Shown here piece after piece: positions 56,504-63,880 of a stretch of DNA of 64,000 nucleotides (position 1 is its first letter; each line of letters begins with the position of its first letter). The DNA comes from a virus. The notes under the pieces are model-generated. The model saw nothing but the letters and a program-made list of their open reading frames with translations. It was not told the origin of the DNA and made no database searches. The stretch covers positions 1-64,000 of IMG/VR virus record IMGVR_UViG_3300044568_006268. One strand, given 5' to 3'. The position numbers were made by a program, and so were the translations under genes.

Positions 56504-57463
56504 CTATGATAGTATCAATTCAAAAGTTTCAACATAATCTGAAGGTTTTACACCTTCGTTCATGTAAGAAATAATTGATTTTTCTTTAAGTTTAGCTTCG
56601 ACCATAATCCAAGCACCAGTACCCCAATCGGTAATTTCTTCGTAAATCCAATCGGCATGAGCCCTTGCCATTTTTTCAGGTTGTTCGTGATTTATCGTAG
56701 ATGAAAAGTGAAAACCTGCTGGTATATTACCCCATGTTGATGCAGCAAGTTTAGCGGCTTCTTCATGAGTTAAATTACCACTACAAAATTTATGGTGATG
56801 TGAATCGAAAGTAATTGGAATTTTGATATCGGCATAGAGTAAGTCGTACAAATCTTTAACCGAATATTGAGAAGCTTTGTCGTCGTTTTCAATAACCAAA
56901 CGAGCTTTAGTAGTAGGATGTAGCTTTTTGAAGTTTTCAATAAATCGTTTAGCACATTCTTCTTTACCGCCTTGTGTAGTATTTAAGTGAATGTTGATTT
57001 GATTCCAATGAGAAGGTTCAAGACCCATAGCATCGAAAATTTGAGAGTGCTGATCTAATTCCTTGATGGTTTTCTTAACTACAAATTTACTTTGTGAGCC
57101 AAGAACATTGAAAGGTCCTGGATGGAATTCTAGACGTTGGCCATATCGAGTAGCTAATGTACCAGCTAATTGAAGATTCTTTTCGATCATTGACCAATCT
57201 GGTAAATCTTGCAATTCATATTCGGACATCCATGGAAACATATTAGAAGAGATACGAAAGAACTTTATTCCTTTACGTTCATTCCATTGTATGATTTTTA
57301 CAAGGTCTTTAACATTTTGCAGGGCTAAAGATGAGACTACTGCATTTGTTTCTCGTTGAGCTTCGAAAGTTTTCTTAATCATACTTCGATTAGTAAAAAT
57401 TCCTTCGCTTTCTTGTAATTCTAGGTTGATGCAGCAATAGCCGATTCTTTCGTGTATATTCAT
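56504..57463 (-). CDS. UV damage endonuclease (UvdE/UVDE)
   Basis: A 319-residue TIM-barrel endonuclease of normal length. Conserved segments are GYCCINLELQ, FFRISSNMFPWMSEYELQDL, LEFHPGPFNVLGSQ, QINIHLNTTQGGKEEC, LVIENDDKAS, PITFDSHHHKFC, and HFSSTINHE, which hold the metal ligands (His, Glu, Asp). It nicks DNA 5' to UV photoproducts. A dyad promoter directly upstream gives it a dedicated start site. Confidence 0.95.
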   Translation of the reverse strand: MNIHERIGYCCINLELQESEGIFTNRSMIKKTFEAQRETNAVVSSLALQNVKDLVKIIQWNERKGIKFFRISSNMFPWMSEYELQDLPDWSMIEKNLQLAGTLATRYGQRLEFHPGPFNVLGSQSKFVVKKTIKELDQHSQIFDAMGLEPSHWNQINIHLNTTQGGKEECAKRFIENFKKLHPTTKARLVIENDDKASQYSVKDLYDLLYADIKIPITFDSHHHKFCSGNLTHEEAAKLAASTWGNIPAGFHFSSTINHEQPEKMARAHADWIYEEITDWGTGAWIMVEAKLKEKSIISYMNEGVKPSDYVETFELILS

Positions 57464-57480
57464 AGTATATTTTTATAAGA

Positions 57481-57536
57481 CAAATATAACAAAAAACCTC
57501 GATAAAAGAAAATATCGAGGTGAAAGTTGTTAACAA
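57481..57536 (-). promoter_or_regulatory. Dyad promoter with embedded terminator hairpin (uvdE)
   Basis: The minus strand reads TTGTTAACAAC (57526-57536), 37 bp containing CCTCGATA/TATCGAGG (57497-57520) plus six T, then TATATTTG (57481-57488). The hairpin ends the AAA+ ATPase transcript; the -7 box starts uvdE. The dyad here is the TTGTTAACAAC form. Confidence 0.7.
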
Positions 57537-58619
57537 TTATTTAGAACCAAATCCGATAGTTTTTCTATCGACTTGCATTTCTGAATAAACCTCTTCTTGA
57601 TTATATACTTCTGATACGGTCATTGGTTTATCGATTGTAGTGTTTTTACCTAAATGGTCAGATAACTTTTGAGCAGCTTTTTGGTCTAGCTTTTTAAATT
57701 CATGTTTTAAGATTAGACGACCTTTACGCAATAGAGCTTCATCGATAGTAGTAATGTCACTGTTGAACGTACAGATAATTTGAGTACCTAAGAAGTCTGA
57801 TATAATTCCATCTGATAGATTTAGCAGTTTATCTACAGTTGCACCACCTTGTTTACGAGATTTAATAGCTTCTTCTGCATCTTCGATAATCAAAACTGAA
57901 TTTGGGAAATCTGCCATTAGTGGTAAAAATCCAGGATCAGTTAATGAATTGATTAGTTGATTAGGTAGATAAATCATCGTTCTCGTTTCAGCTAACAAGG
58001 AAATCAGATATCGAATGTACATAGATTTTCCTGTTCCAGGGAGTCCATGTAAAAGAGCAATTCCTTTTTTGTTTTCTCGAGAAAGAGATTCCATTAAGTA
58101 ATCATGTTTAGTAGCCCATTCTTCACCATAATTCATTTCGATATCTAATTCGGGAATGTTGATGTCAAACGATCTTAAATCTAAGCCACCATCATCTTGA
58201 ATCACCATATACACTTTAGTTTTATCTACTTTGTATACTTGCATTTTCATTATATCTTTAATGAATTTTTGTGCAAGTTCTGCTTTATCAAGCGACCAGT
58301 AAAATTCAACTTCTAAGGTATATTCTTTCTTAGTTTCTAAATTGTATTTCACGTAAACAACTAAGTCCTTATCGCCGGTCTTTAATTTACCTCTAACATT
58401 TTTAGGAGCCATTAACTCTTTTTTGTTTTTGAATTTGTAATTGGCTGAAAAAACTTCAAAGTTTTCGTTGAACCATTTATCCCATTTACGTTTTGGGATT
58501 ACGATTCCATTTTCACTCCATTCGCTAGGACAAACATCATTATGCATCCACCAAAAGATGTCTTGATGATTGTAAGCTTGCGTAGTTTCTAGAGTTTTAA
58601 TGTGTTCAGATGGATTCAT
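57537..58619 (-). CDS. AAA+ ATPase
   Basis: A 360-residue protein from the ATG at 58619 (MNPSEHIKTL). An upstream in-frame start at 58646 is a TTG that would lie inside the promoter region. Walker A is GLPGTGKS (about residue 207), Walker B is VLIIEDAEEA, sensor 1 is TFNSD and an Arg-finger-like Arg ends ALLRKGRLILKHEF. The N-terminal 200 residues contain a helical and beta domain that may recognise the substrate. The class resembles BCS1/ClpX-type remodelling ATPases. Confidence 0.85.
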   Translation of the reverse strand: MNPSEHIKTLETTQAYNHQDIFWWMHNDVCPSEWSENGIVIPKRKWDKWFNENFEVFSANYKFKNKKELMAPKNVRGKLKTGDKDLVVYVKYNLETKKEYTLEVEFYWSLDKAELAQKFIKDIMKMQVYKVDKTKVYMVIQDDGGLDLRSFDINIPELDIEMNYGEEWATKHDYLMESLSRENKKGIALLHGLPGTGKSMYIRYLISLLAETRTMIYLPNQLINSLTDPGFLPLMADFPNSVLIIEDAEEAIKSRKQGGATVDKLLNLSDGIISDFLGTQIICTFNSDITTIDEALLRKGRLILKHEFKKLDQKAAQKLSDHLGKNTTIDKPMTVSEVYNQEEVYSEMQVDRKTIGFGSK

Positions 58620-58630
58620 ATTTTCTTTTC

Positions 58631-58684
58631 TTTTTATATGCAACAAAAGAGGGCAAAAGCCCTCTTAATTGTATGGTTGTTAAA
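58631..58684 (-). promoter_or_regulatory. Degenerate dyad promoter plus terminator (AAA+ ATPase)
   Basis: The minus strand has TTTTTAACAAC (dyad half-degenerate, 58676-58684), then 37 bp containing the strong stem AGAGGGC/GCCCTCT (58649-58664), and TATAAAAA at the -7 position (58631-58638), which departs from TAnnTTT. The spacing is exact although both boxes are weak. The hairpin is a good terminator for the 114-residue gene upstream. Confidence 0.5.
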
Positions 58685-58687
58685 AAC

Positions 58688-59032
58688 TTATTTTGATAGG
58701 TCTCGTGTAGCTTTACCTAATTCCATATCGTTAGGAATTGAATTAACAAAATGATTAAACGAAACATGATATGGATCGATGTTATATTTTTCTTCGATAG
58801 CTTGGCTTCGTAGTAGTTCATGAGTAAATTCAGTAGAATCTCCGAATTCAACAATTACATGAAATTGGTCTTCCCATCCTGAATGGAAAATTGCTATACT
58901 AATAGGTTCGCCTTCTACCCATCCGATTTTAGCAAATCCAGTCTTTGTAGTAAATTCTGCTGGTTTATCATTTGGCAATAAGAATCTTTTACCTATAATT
59001 CTTTGCATTAATCTGTCGTCTATTTGTCTCAT
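58688..59032 (-). CDS. Hypothetical protein
   Basis: A 114-residue alpha/beta protein (QIDDRLMQRIIGKRFLLPND). The beta part (EPISIAIFHSGWEDQFHVIV) suggests a small single-domain binding protein. It is 1 base from the exonuclease gene. No family is recognised. Confidence 0.5.
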   Translation of the reverse strand: MRQIDDRLMQRIIGKRFLLPNDKPAEFTTKTGFAKIGWVEGEPISIAIFHSGWEDQFHVIVEFGDSTEFTHELLRSQAIEEKYNIDPYHVSFNHFVNSIPNDMELGKATRDLSK

Positions 59033-59033
59033 A

Positions 59034-59810
59034 TTAAGAATCTTTTTTCATACTTGATAATTTTGAATAAATTCTTTGTGCAATCATTTTTGTATCAGAA
59101 GGCATTTCTGCTTTCTCATATATCCATCTTAAATATTCCTGATCTTCGGCAAATATAGCTTGAACTGTTTTGCCTGAATGTTTACCAAAAGTCAAAGTAA
59201 CTTCACCAGCTTCATTCTTTGCAAACTTACCAGAAAGGTCGAGTTTTTTGTCTAGTCCAGTAGTTTCATTATGAAGGTGGTCGAATTCAGTTTCATCAAA
59301 CCACATTTCCATTTGTTTGAAAAATATGCCAGCAGTTGCAGTTACATCAGCTTCTGCACTATGTGCATTTTGCAAATCAATTCCTAAGAAACGATTAACT
59401 GCGCCTTTAAGGTTACGGGTTTCATATTGAGTCCAGATTCTATATGAATCTAAAATTCTGCGCTTTCTATAATCAAAAAGCTTTTTAGCTCTCAAAAATT
59501 CCTCGAATATTAAAGGAATATCATAATGCAAAATGTTATAGCCACCTAAATCAGAATCACCTAAAAATTCTAAAATCGAATCGGCAATATCTGCAAATGT
59601 AGGAGAGTCCTTAACATCTTCGTTTGTAATTCCATGAACAGCCGAAACTTCTTCTGAAATATTAATGGTTGGATTTACTAAAGAATAGAATTTGTCAGTA
59701 GTTCCATCTGGATTGTACTTAATAATACAAATCTCGACGATTCGATCTTTTGTTGTGCTCAATCCTGTGGTTTCCACATCAAAGAACGATATTGGCTTTT
59801 GTAATGTCAT
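59034..59810 (-). CDS. DnaQ-type 3'-5' exonuclease
   Basis: A 258-residue protein. Exo I is FFDVETTG (Asp11, Glu13), Exo II is GYNILHYDIPL, and Exo III is HSAEADVTAT, giving the DEDDh exonuclease active site. After residue 195 an extra domain (VTLTFGKHSGKTVQAIFAED then YLRWIYEKAEMP) resembles the small DUF3820-type module that sits behind DnaQ domains in many phages. It could proofread for a phage polymerase or trim repair ends. Confidence 0.9.
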   Translation of the reverse strand: MTLQKPISFFDVETTGLSTTKDRIVEICIIKYNPDGTTDKFYSLVNPTINISEEVSAVHGITNEDVKDSPTFADIADSILEFLGDSDLGGYNILHYDIPLIFEEFLRAKKLFDYRKRRILDSYRIWTQYETRNLKGAVNRFLGIDLQNAHSAEADVTATAGIFFKQMEMWFDETEFDHLHNETTGLDKKLDLSGKFAKNEAGEVTLTFGKHSGKTVQAIFAEDQEYLRWIYEKAEMPSDTKMIAQRIYSKLSSMKKDS

Positions 59811-59812
59811 AG

Positions 59813-60019
59813 TTATATTTCTCCTTTAATTATTTTCCATCTTATATTTCTTTGCTCTTCTTCAGTAGCAAACTCTAGCAATTCTAGTGTATTATCTGAC
59901 CATTCATCTTCAAATGTATAAACATCTGGATCGATCATCCACGAAATAAACGTTTCAAAATCTTGCTTTGCCTTTTCTCGAATATTTTCTTCGTTTAAAA
60001 CTCTAATAGTTATCGGCAT
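59813..60019 (-). CDS. Small hypothetical protein
   Basis: A 68-residue protein (MPITIRVLNEENIREKAKQD). Helical, acidic, no known motif. It lies 1 base from the metallophosphoesterase. Confidence 0.45.
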   Translation of the reverse strand: MPITIRVLNEENIREKAKQDFETFISWMIDPDVYTFEDEWSDNTLELLEFATEEEQRNIRWKIIKGEI

Positions 60020-60020
60020 C

Positions 60021-60665
60021 TTATTTTGCTTTATGGTGGTCTAATATTGTCATTGGCTCGTTTCTTTCATTTAGGATTTGCATAATCTCTTCGATATGAT
60101 ATGGCCTAAATTCAGGAGAACCACATATACCTACATCCATTCGTTTACCACCTCCGAAACGATTATCTCCTTTAAGGTGTTGATGTCCATGTAACATATA
60201 AGCACCATAGTGCATTTTGTTCCAACTAATAATTGGATAGTGACATAAAGTAAAGTTAGAAACTTCAGATGCAGCATTTGTGATTTTTAATTCTTCATAA
60301 TGCGCAACATGAGAAAATAACTTTCGATACTCACCACCTAATTTATCTCGTTGGATATGATGATCGTGATTTCCTAAAATAAGAACAATGTTATGACAGT
60401 TAATTTTCTTACGAAGTTCTTTAACTTCAGCTTCACCACCAAAAGACCAATCACCTAAATGAATCAACCAATCTTTAGCACCTACATTATCGTTGATGTT
60501 TTTAATCATTGCCTCATTCATTTCTGTAGTAGTATCAAAGTCTCTAACGCTATCAATAGGAACATTACCATCGAAATCTCGCCAGTTAGTTTCACCTCTA
60601 ACAATATTAGAATGTGAGAAGTGAGTATCTGCAGTTATCCAGATATTTTTAGCCGTTAGTTTCAT
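60021..60665 (-). CDS. Metallophosphoesterase
   Basis: A 214-residue calcineurin-type phosphoesterase. Metal ligands appear in order: ADTHFSH (Asp13, His15), HLGDWSF, LGNHDHH, CHYPIISW and LHGHQHLKG. Phage members of this family act as nucleotide phosphatases, nucleases or 2',3'-cyclic phosphodiesterases. It overlaps the HAD gene by 17 bases. Confidence 0.92.
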   Translation of the reverse strand: MKLTAKNIWITADTHFSHSNIVRGETNWRDFDGNVPIDSVRDFDTTTEMNEAMIKNINDNVGAKDWLIHLGDWSFGGEAEVKELRKKINCHNIVLILGNHDHHIQRDKLGGEYRKLFSHVAHYEELKITNAASEVSNFTLCHYPIISWNKMHYGAYMLHGHQHLKGDNRFGGGKRMDVGICGSPEFRPYHIEEIMQILNERNEPMTILDHHKAK

Positions 60666-61248
60666 TTAAGTATTTTAGTATTTGTTCTTTGATTCCTAAT
60701 TGTTTTATGCCTTCGGTAGATTTTGGTGTGAGTACAAAATTCGATAAACCCCAAACTCTGGTAAAATTAACAGACCACCTCATAACTTCGATTGCCATAT
60801 CTAAATCATCAACAGCTACCCAATGAGTTACTTCAGGATGGTCTTTCAAGTATTGCATAATTTCTAAAGAACGTTCTTGCTCGTATTGTTGATGACGATC
60901 CCATTCAAATCCTTCAGGCTTTTCACAACCTATAAATGAAGGTGTAAATGCAATAGGTGCTTTTGAAATTCCTTGTGCCAAGTAATATGAACTCAATTCT
61001 TCTAGATTTGCATGTTTCTTCCAATCTGAAGAAACTACAATTTCAGCACCGGTTTCAGCTAATATTTGATTTAATACCTTTACCGCTTTTTTATCAAAAT
61101 CGTCAAAACGATATTCAATAGGAGCAGTCTTATACATTCGATCCCATTCAGGATTTGACTTAAGGTATTTTTTCATTTTATTAGCTCTGCCACCCCAATT
61201 GTTGGAAAGACAAATTACACCGTCGTTATCTAAAAATATTACTTTCAT
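60649..61248 (-). CDS. HAD-domain protein (SAK RNA-repair type)
   Basis: A 199-residue protein from the ATG at 61248 (MKVIFLDNDGVICLSN); the frame also contains a TTG at 61263. FLDNDGV is the nucleophile motif, VVSSDWKK motif II and VDDLDMAIEVM the acidic motif. This matches the HAD domain found in bacterial RNA-repair (Swiss Army Knife) proteins. A second member sits at 61781-62269, so the two are probably paralogues with different substrates. Confidence 0.85.
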   Translation of the reverse strand: MKVIFLDNDGVICLSNNWGGRANKMKKYLKSNPEWDRMYKTAPIEYRFDDFDKKAVKVLNQILAETGAEIVVSSDWKKHANLEELSSYYLAQGISKAPIAFTPSFIGCEKPEGFEWDRHQQYEQERSLEIMQYLKDHPEVTHWVAVDDLDMAIEVMRWSVNFTRVWGLSNFVLTPKSTEGIKQLGIKEQILKYLNETNG

Positions 61249-61273
61249 AATAGTTATATGCAATTATTTCTAT

Positions 61274-61603
61274 TTAGTATAAATCCTCTGAATAGAGGGT
61301 AGTTTTTAATTCTTTGGTTTGTTTAGCTGCAAAAGCGATTTCTCCACCTTCTTTTCGATTAACAAATCTATTTTTACTCGTTAGGAATCCTTGTTCATTT
61401 TCTCCAATACCATCTTCGGCATGAGTAACGGCTCGTAATCCAGTCAAACAACCGATAGTCCAAATGCATTGTCCATGTCGATGTCCAGTTACAACAATTC
61501 CTCGGTCACAATTTATAGGCAGAACTTGAGGGATGTCTTTCTTTAATGGAATTTCCTTACACCAAATTGCTGCACATAAAATGTATTCTGGATTATCGTA
61601 CAT
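61274..61603 (-). CDS. Conserved phage hypothetical protein
   Basis: A 109-residue protein with VVTGHRHGQCIWTIGCLTGL and ENEQGFLTSKNRFVNRKEGG, a pattern found in many large-phage genomes without known function. His and Cys residues might bind a metal. Its ATG overlaps the stop of the 58-residue gene by one base (TAATG). Confidence 0.65.
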   Translation of the reverse strand: MYDNPEYILCAAIWCKEIPLKKDIPQVLPINCDRGIVVTGHRHGQCIWTIGCLTGLRAVTHAEDGIGENEQGFLTSKNRFVNRKEGGEIAFAAKQTKELKTTLYSEDLY

Positions 61604-61779
61604 TAGACCTTTACTATTTTTTCAACAATAGTTGCTCTTATTGGATAGCAACAAATTCGATCACCTTCTTTATTATAGAAGACATATGCTCCATTGTCGA
61701 TAACCATTCGTTGGGCTTCAACCGATTCAGTATACATACTGTTATTTCCGGGTAAAATTCTTAAGCGATAAACTTCCAT
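61603..61779 (-). CDS. Small hypothetical protein (58 aa)
   Basis: A 58-residue frame from the ATG at 61779 (MEVYRLRILPGNNSMYTESV). It is coupled to the next gene by a one-base overlap and lies just after the HAD gene at 61781. Its Tyr/Arg-rich text with CCYPIRATIVEKIV is compact. No family is recognised. Confidence 0.6.
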   Translation of the reverse strand: MEVYRLRILPGNNSMYTESVEAQRMVIDNGAYVFYNKEGDRICCYPIRATIVEKIVKV

Positions 61780-61780
61780 A

Positions 61781-62269
61781 TTATTTTCTGTTTAAAATTC
61801 TAATTGCTTTGTTTGTGCATTCATTTGTTAGGCCATAACCTATGTCGATACAATCTGGATGATTGATGTTATTTGAACAACAAACAAAATTACCTAATTG
61901 ACTATCTAACATATCTTCGTCATCATCTAAAATAACATAATTGGTGATTTGATAATATTGGTCTAAGATTGCTTGGATCTCATCACCTCGTTGTAACTTT
62001 TCACGGAATTCCTCATCTTTTACGTTTCTCCAAAGATCTGGTGTAACTCCGATAAGTTCACCAGCTAATCCTCTCTTTTCCCACATTGCTTGCATTTTAG
62101 CAAGTCCAGCATGTCTCCATGAAGAACTCATTACAATCTTAGCTCCAGTTTCATCTACAATTCGTTTTAGATTGTCCATGAAATGTTGATGGAATATTTG
62201 ACCAAACTCATCGTGACCTTGTCCTATCACGTTAAGCACTCCGTCGATATCAAGAAATATTACTTTCAT
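61781..62269 (-). CDS. HAD-domain protein (SAK RNA-repair type), second copy
   Basis: A 162-residue protein with FLDIDGVLNV (nucleophile), KIVMSSSWRHAG (motif II) and YVILDDDEDML (acidic motif). It is of the same group as the gene at 60649-61248 but shorter by about 40 residues. Its start overlaps the next gene by 4 bases (ATGA). Probable phosphatase in nucleotide or RNA-end metabolism. Confidence 0.85.
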   Translation of the reverse strand: MKVIFLDIDGVLNVIGQGHDEFGQIFHQHFMDNLKRIVDETGAKIVMSSSWRHAGLAKMQAMWEKRGLAGELIGVTPDLWRNVKDEEFREKLQRGDEIQAILDQYYQITNYVILDDDEDMLDSQLGNFVCCSNNINHPDCIDIGYGLTNECTNKAIRILNRK

Positions 62270-62535
62270 AACTTAAAGTATTTGCCTACTTTATCTAGCA
62301 TTACCATATCTCGATTATCTTTAAAGGGCAGATCATCAATATCTTCGTATAAGTTTTGAACAAATACGTCTGCTTTATTTTTTGCAATGTAATTATTAAG
62401 TTCCTTACGTTTTAAAGCAATTACAATTTCTTTAAGTTCGTCGACAGATAAGCCATCCAAATCACCAGATCCATCACTATAAACTTTGATTTCTCGAGCA
62501 AGTGTAATAATAAAATTTGGTGATGATTTAACCAT
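62266..62535 (-). CDS. Small acidic hypothetical protein
   Basis: An 89-residue acidic protein (DGSGDLDGLSVDELKEIVIA). It is coupled to the HAD gene by a 4-base overlap and overlaps the next gene by 8 bases. No family is recognised. Confidence 0.5.
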   Translation of the reverse strand: MVKSSPNFIITLAREIKVYSDGSGDLDGLSVDELKEIVIALKRKELNNYIAKNKADVFVQNLYEDIDDLPFKDNRDMVMLDKVGKYFKL

Positions 62536-62707
62536 TTGATTTGTTCATTACGATTCCTAATTTATTCATATCAGCAAGATTTCCTTTAACATACTTTTTA
62601 TTCCATTCTCCGTATGATAGGTTATAATTAATTTCCACCCAAAGATTAAAACCGCCAAACCATCTGCGAGTCCAAAAGTATTTTCCTGTTAGTCTTTTTT
62701 CGTTCAT
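62528..62707 (-). CDS. Small Trp/Lys-rich hypothetical protein (59 aa)
   Basis: A 59-residue frame from the ATG at 62707 (MNEKRLTGKYFWTRRWFGGF). It is basic and aromatic. ATGA overlaps at its start and an 8-base overlap at its end support translation in the operon. Function unknown. Confidence 0.6.
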   Translation of the reverse strand: MNEKRLTGKYFWTRRWFGGFNLWVEINYNLSYGEWNKKYVKGNLADMNKLGIVMNKSNG

Positions 62708-63000
62708 ATTAATTGGCCGTTTTCAATTTCTTCGGATCTCTTCAATAAACTAACTTCCTTTCTAATTTCACGTCTCCACCATTCCTTTGTAAGCTTAGGA
62801 TTATGAATGTCCTTATAAATAGTAAATGCTACTTTAGGTTTTGCAATTTCTATTTCTTCACCCCATAAAATCCATTTCTTACGTTTAGTAATTTCCATAC
62901 CATCGTAAAACTCGGTATATTCATAACTGTCGCATTCATTAGCTTCGCATTGAACGGCATATTGAAATTTTCTACCGTCGATTTCTATTTCTTTTAACAT
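62704..63000 (-). CDS. Hypothetical protein
   Basis: A 98-residue beta-rich protein (KKWILWGEEIEIAKPKVAFT) with a Cys near residue 18 and a Lys/Arg-rich C-terminus. It is coupled to both neighbours. I do not recognise it. Confidence 0.5.
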   Translation of the reverse strand: MLKEIEIDGRKFQYAVQCEANECDSYEYTEFYDGMEITKRKKWILWGEEIEIAKPKVAFTIYKDIHNPKLTKEWWRREIRKEVSLLKRSEEIENGQLI

Positions 63001-63185
63001 TATTCATTAGATATTAAGGCACCTAGCCAAGTTAATTCAAGTCCAACAACAAGTATTCTTCCACCGATAGAGTCAAATAACCACCAATGCATAGGATTAA
63101 AGTCCATAGCAACGAAAGAACCTACTACATAACATGATATATGCAATAGAATATAAAGCGCGAGTTTAAATAGATTTCTCTTCAT
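63000..63185 (-). CDS. Small two-helix membrane protein
   Basis: A 61-residue protein from the ATG at 63185 (MKRNLFKLALYILLHISCYV); the frame can also open at a TTG two codons upstream. Hydrophobic helices lie at about residues 7-26 and 44-58. Probable inner-membrane protein. It overlaps the neighbouring membrane gene by about 20 bases. Confidence 0.55.
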   Translation of the reverse strand: MKRNLFKLALYILLHISCYVVGSFVAMDFNPMHWWLFDSIGGRILVVGLELTWLGALISNE

Positions 63186-63411
63186 TATCAAGTATTTGAT
63201 TTTGGGTAGTATTAACTGATGCCGGAAATAACATTCGAGTAAGTAACATCATTAAGAACATATCGTTATACGATACGAAAGGTCCATCAAAAATTCTTGG
63301 TACAGTAAGATTCCAAAGAATCATGGTTGGAAATGCAAATACGGCAATTACAATAGCAGCAAGAATAAAATACTGAAAAGTTGCACTTATTCCGAGTAAG
63401 ATTGTCTTCAT
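63166..63411 (-). CDS. Small membrane protein, first gene after dyad promoter
   Basis: An 81-residue protein with a hydrophobic helix at about residues 3-30 (LLGISATFQYFILAAIVIAV) and a second segment around 50-62. It is the first gene of the unit that starts at the dyad promoter 63445-63501. Function unknown; the position next to the tRNA genes is typical of early membrane proteins. Confidence 0.58.
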   Translation of the reverse strand: MKTILLGISATFQYFILAAIVIAVFAFPTMILWNLTVPRIFDGPFVSYNDMFLMMLLTRMLFPASVNTTQNQILDNEEKSI

Positions 63412-63444
63412 AATAAATAGTTTATTGTTATATGTTTGAAAGAG

Positions 63445-63501
63445 TAAATATAATCAACATTATCTAAAAATGAAAACTTTAGAGCATTTAGTTATTAACA
63501 A
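63445..63501 (-). promoter_or_regulatory. Dyad promoter after the tRNA genes
   Basis: The minus strand reads TTGTTAATAAC (63491-63501), 38 bp later TATATTTA preceded by TTGAT (63445-63452), then the ATG at 63411. It starts the membrane/HAD/metallophosphoesterase unit. Confidence 0.65.
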
Positions 63502-63508
63502 ATACAAC

Positions 63509-63538
63509 AAAAGCTCAATCTTACGATTAAGCTTTATC
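63509..63538 (-). terminator. Terminator after the tRNA cluster
   Basis: The minus strand has the stem AAGCTTAATC-GTAA-GATTGAGCTT (one mismatch) followed by TTTTG. It separates the tRNA genes from the membrane-protein unit and lies directly before the dyad element. Confidence 0.75.
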
Positions 63539-63592
63539 GAAGGTATATTAGGCCATACCAATAACCAGGACCTTTTCCCTAGGGAAATGTCG

Positions 63593-63675
63593 TGACCAAA
63601 GAGGGACTCGAACCCTCACGCTCAAAGAGCACCAGCTTCTTAGACTGGCGTGTCTACCAATTCCACCACTCGGCC
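63593..63675 (-). tRNA. tRNA-Leu, anticodon apparently AAG
   Basis: An 83-nt tRNA on the minus strand: acceptor GGCCGAG/TTTGGTC, D arm with GGTGGAATTGGTAGACAC, anticodon stem CCAGT/GCTGG with loop CTAAGAA, a long type II variable arm (TGCTC-TTT-GAGCG) and T arm GAGGG-TTCGAGT-CCCTC. The long variable arm and GAATTGGTAGACAC D-loop identify it as tRNA-Leu. Positions 34-36 read AAG, an unusual wobble base that would need conversion to inosine to read CUN codons. No CCA is encoded. Confidence 0.85.
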
Positions 63676-63677
63676 GT

Positions 63678-63802
63678 AATGAGCAATCCTATGGAATTAC
63701 TGCAGTTTATCCAAAGGTCGTATATAGCTTGCAGACTAAGATTCTGCTGGATTTTCACCTTCATAAAGCTGGATATCAACGACCCTTATCGCGATTCTCA
63801 TT
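63678..63802. ncRNA. Candidate structured RNA between the two tRNA genes
   Basis: The 125-base spacer holds nested pairings: AATGAG (63678-63683) with CTCATT (63797-63802), AATC (63685-63688) with GATT (63793-63796), AAAGGTCGT (63713-63721) with ACGACCCTT (63779-63787), AGCTT (63726-63730) with AAGCT (63766-63770), and the hairpin GCAGA-CTAAGAT-TCTGC (63731-63747). On the minus strand the last hairpin gives loop ATCTTAG, as if an anticodon CTT (Lys), but no T arm exists. It may be a degenerate tRNA, a pre-tRNA processing structure or a small RNA; the strand is not certain. Confidence 0.35.
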
Positions 63803-63803
63803 G

Positions 63804-63877
63804 TACCCGAGATGGGACTCGAACCCACACTGTACAGGGTTTAAGTCTGATGCCTCTTCCAATTGGGCTACCCGGGC
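63804..63877 (-). tRNA. tRNA with anticodon TAA and short variable loop (isotype uncertain)
   Basis: A 74-nt tRNA on the minus strand: acceptor GCCCGGG/CTCGGGT, D arm GCC...GGC with AATTGGAAGAG, anticodon loop CTTAAAC (TAA at 34-36), 5-nt variable loop ACAGT, T arm GTGGG-TTCGAGT-CCCAT. TAA reads UUA (Leu), but Leu tRNAs have long variable arms and this one is type I. The anticodon stem TCAGA/CCTGT has only three good pairs. It could be a divergent tRNA-Leu, a tRNA with altered identity or a decaying gene. Confidence 0.7.
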
Positions 63878-63880
63878 AAA

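Noticed and set aside
58620-58646. An upstream TTG start for the AAA+ ATPase at 58646
   Set aside because: The codons lie within the promoter/terminator module; the ATG at 58619 is a better start.
63713-63787. A third tRNA gene (Lys, anticodon CTT) in the spacer between the tRNAs
   Set aside because: An anticodon-like hairpin and an acceptor-like pair exist but there is no T arm and the spacing is wrong; described as a structured RNA instead.
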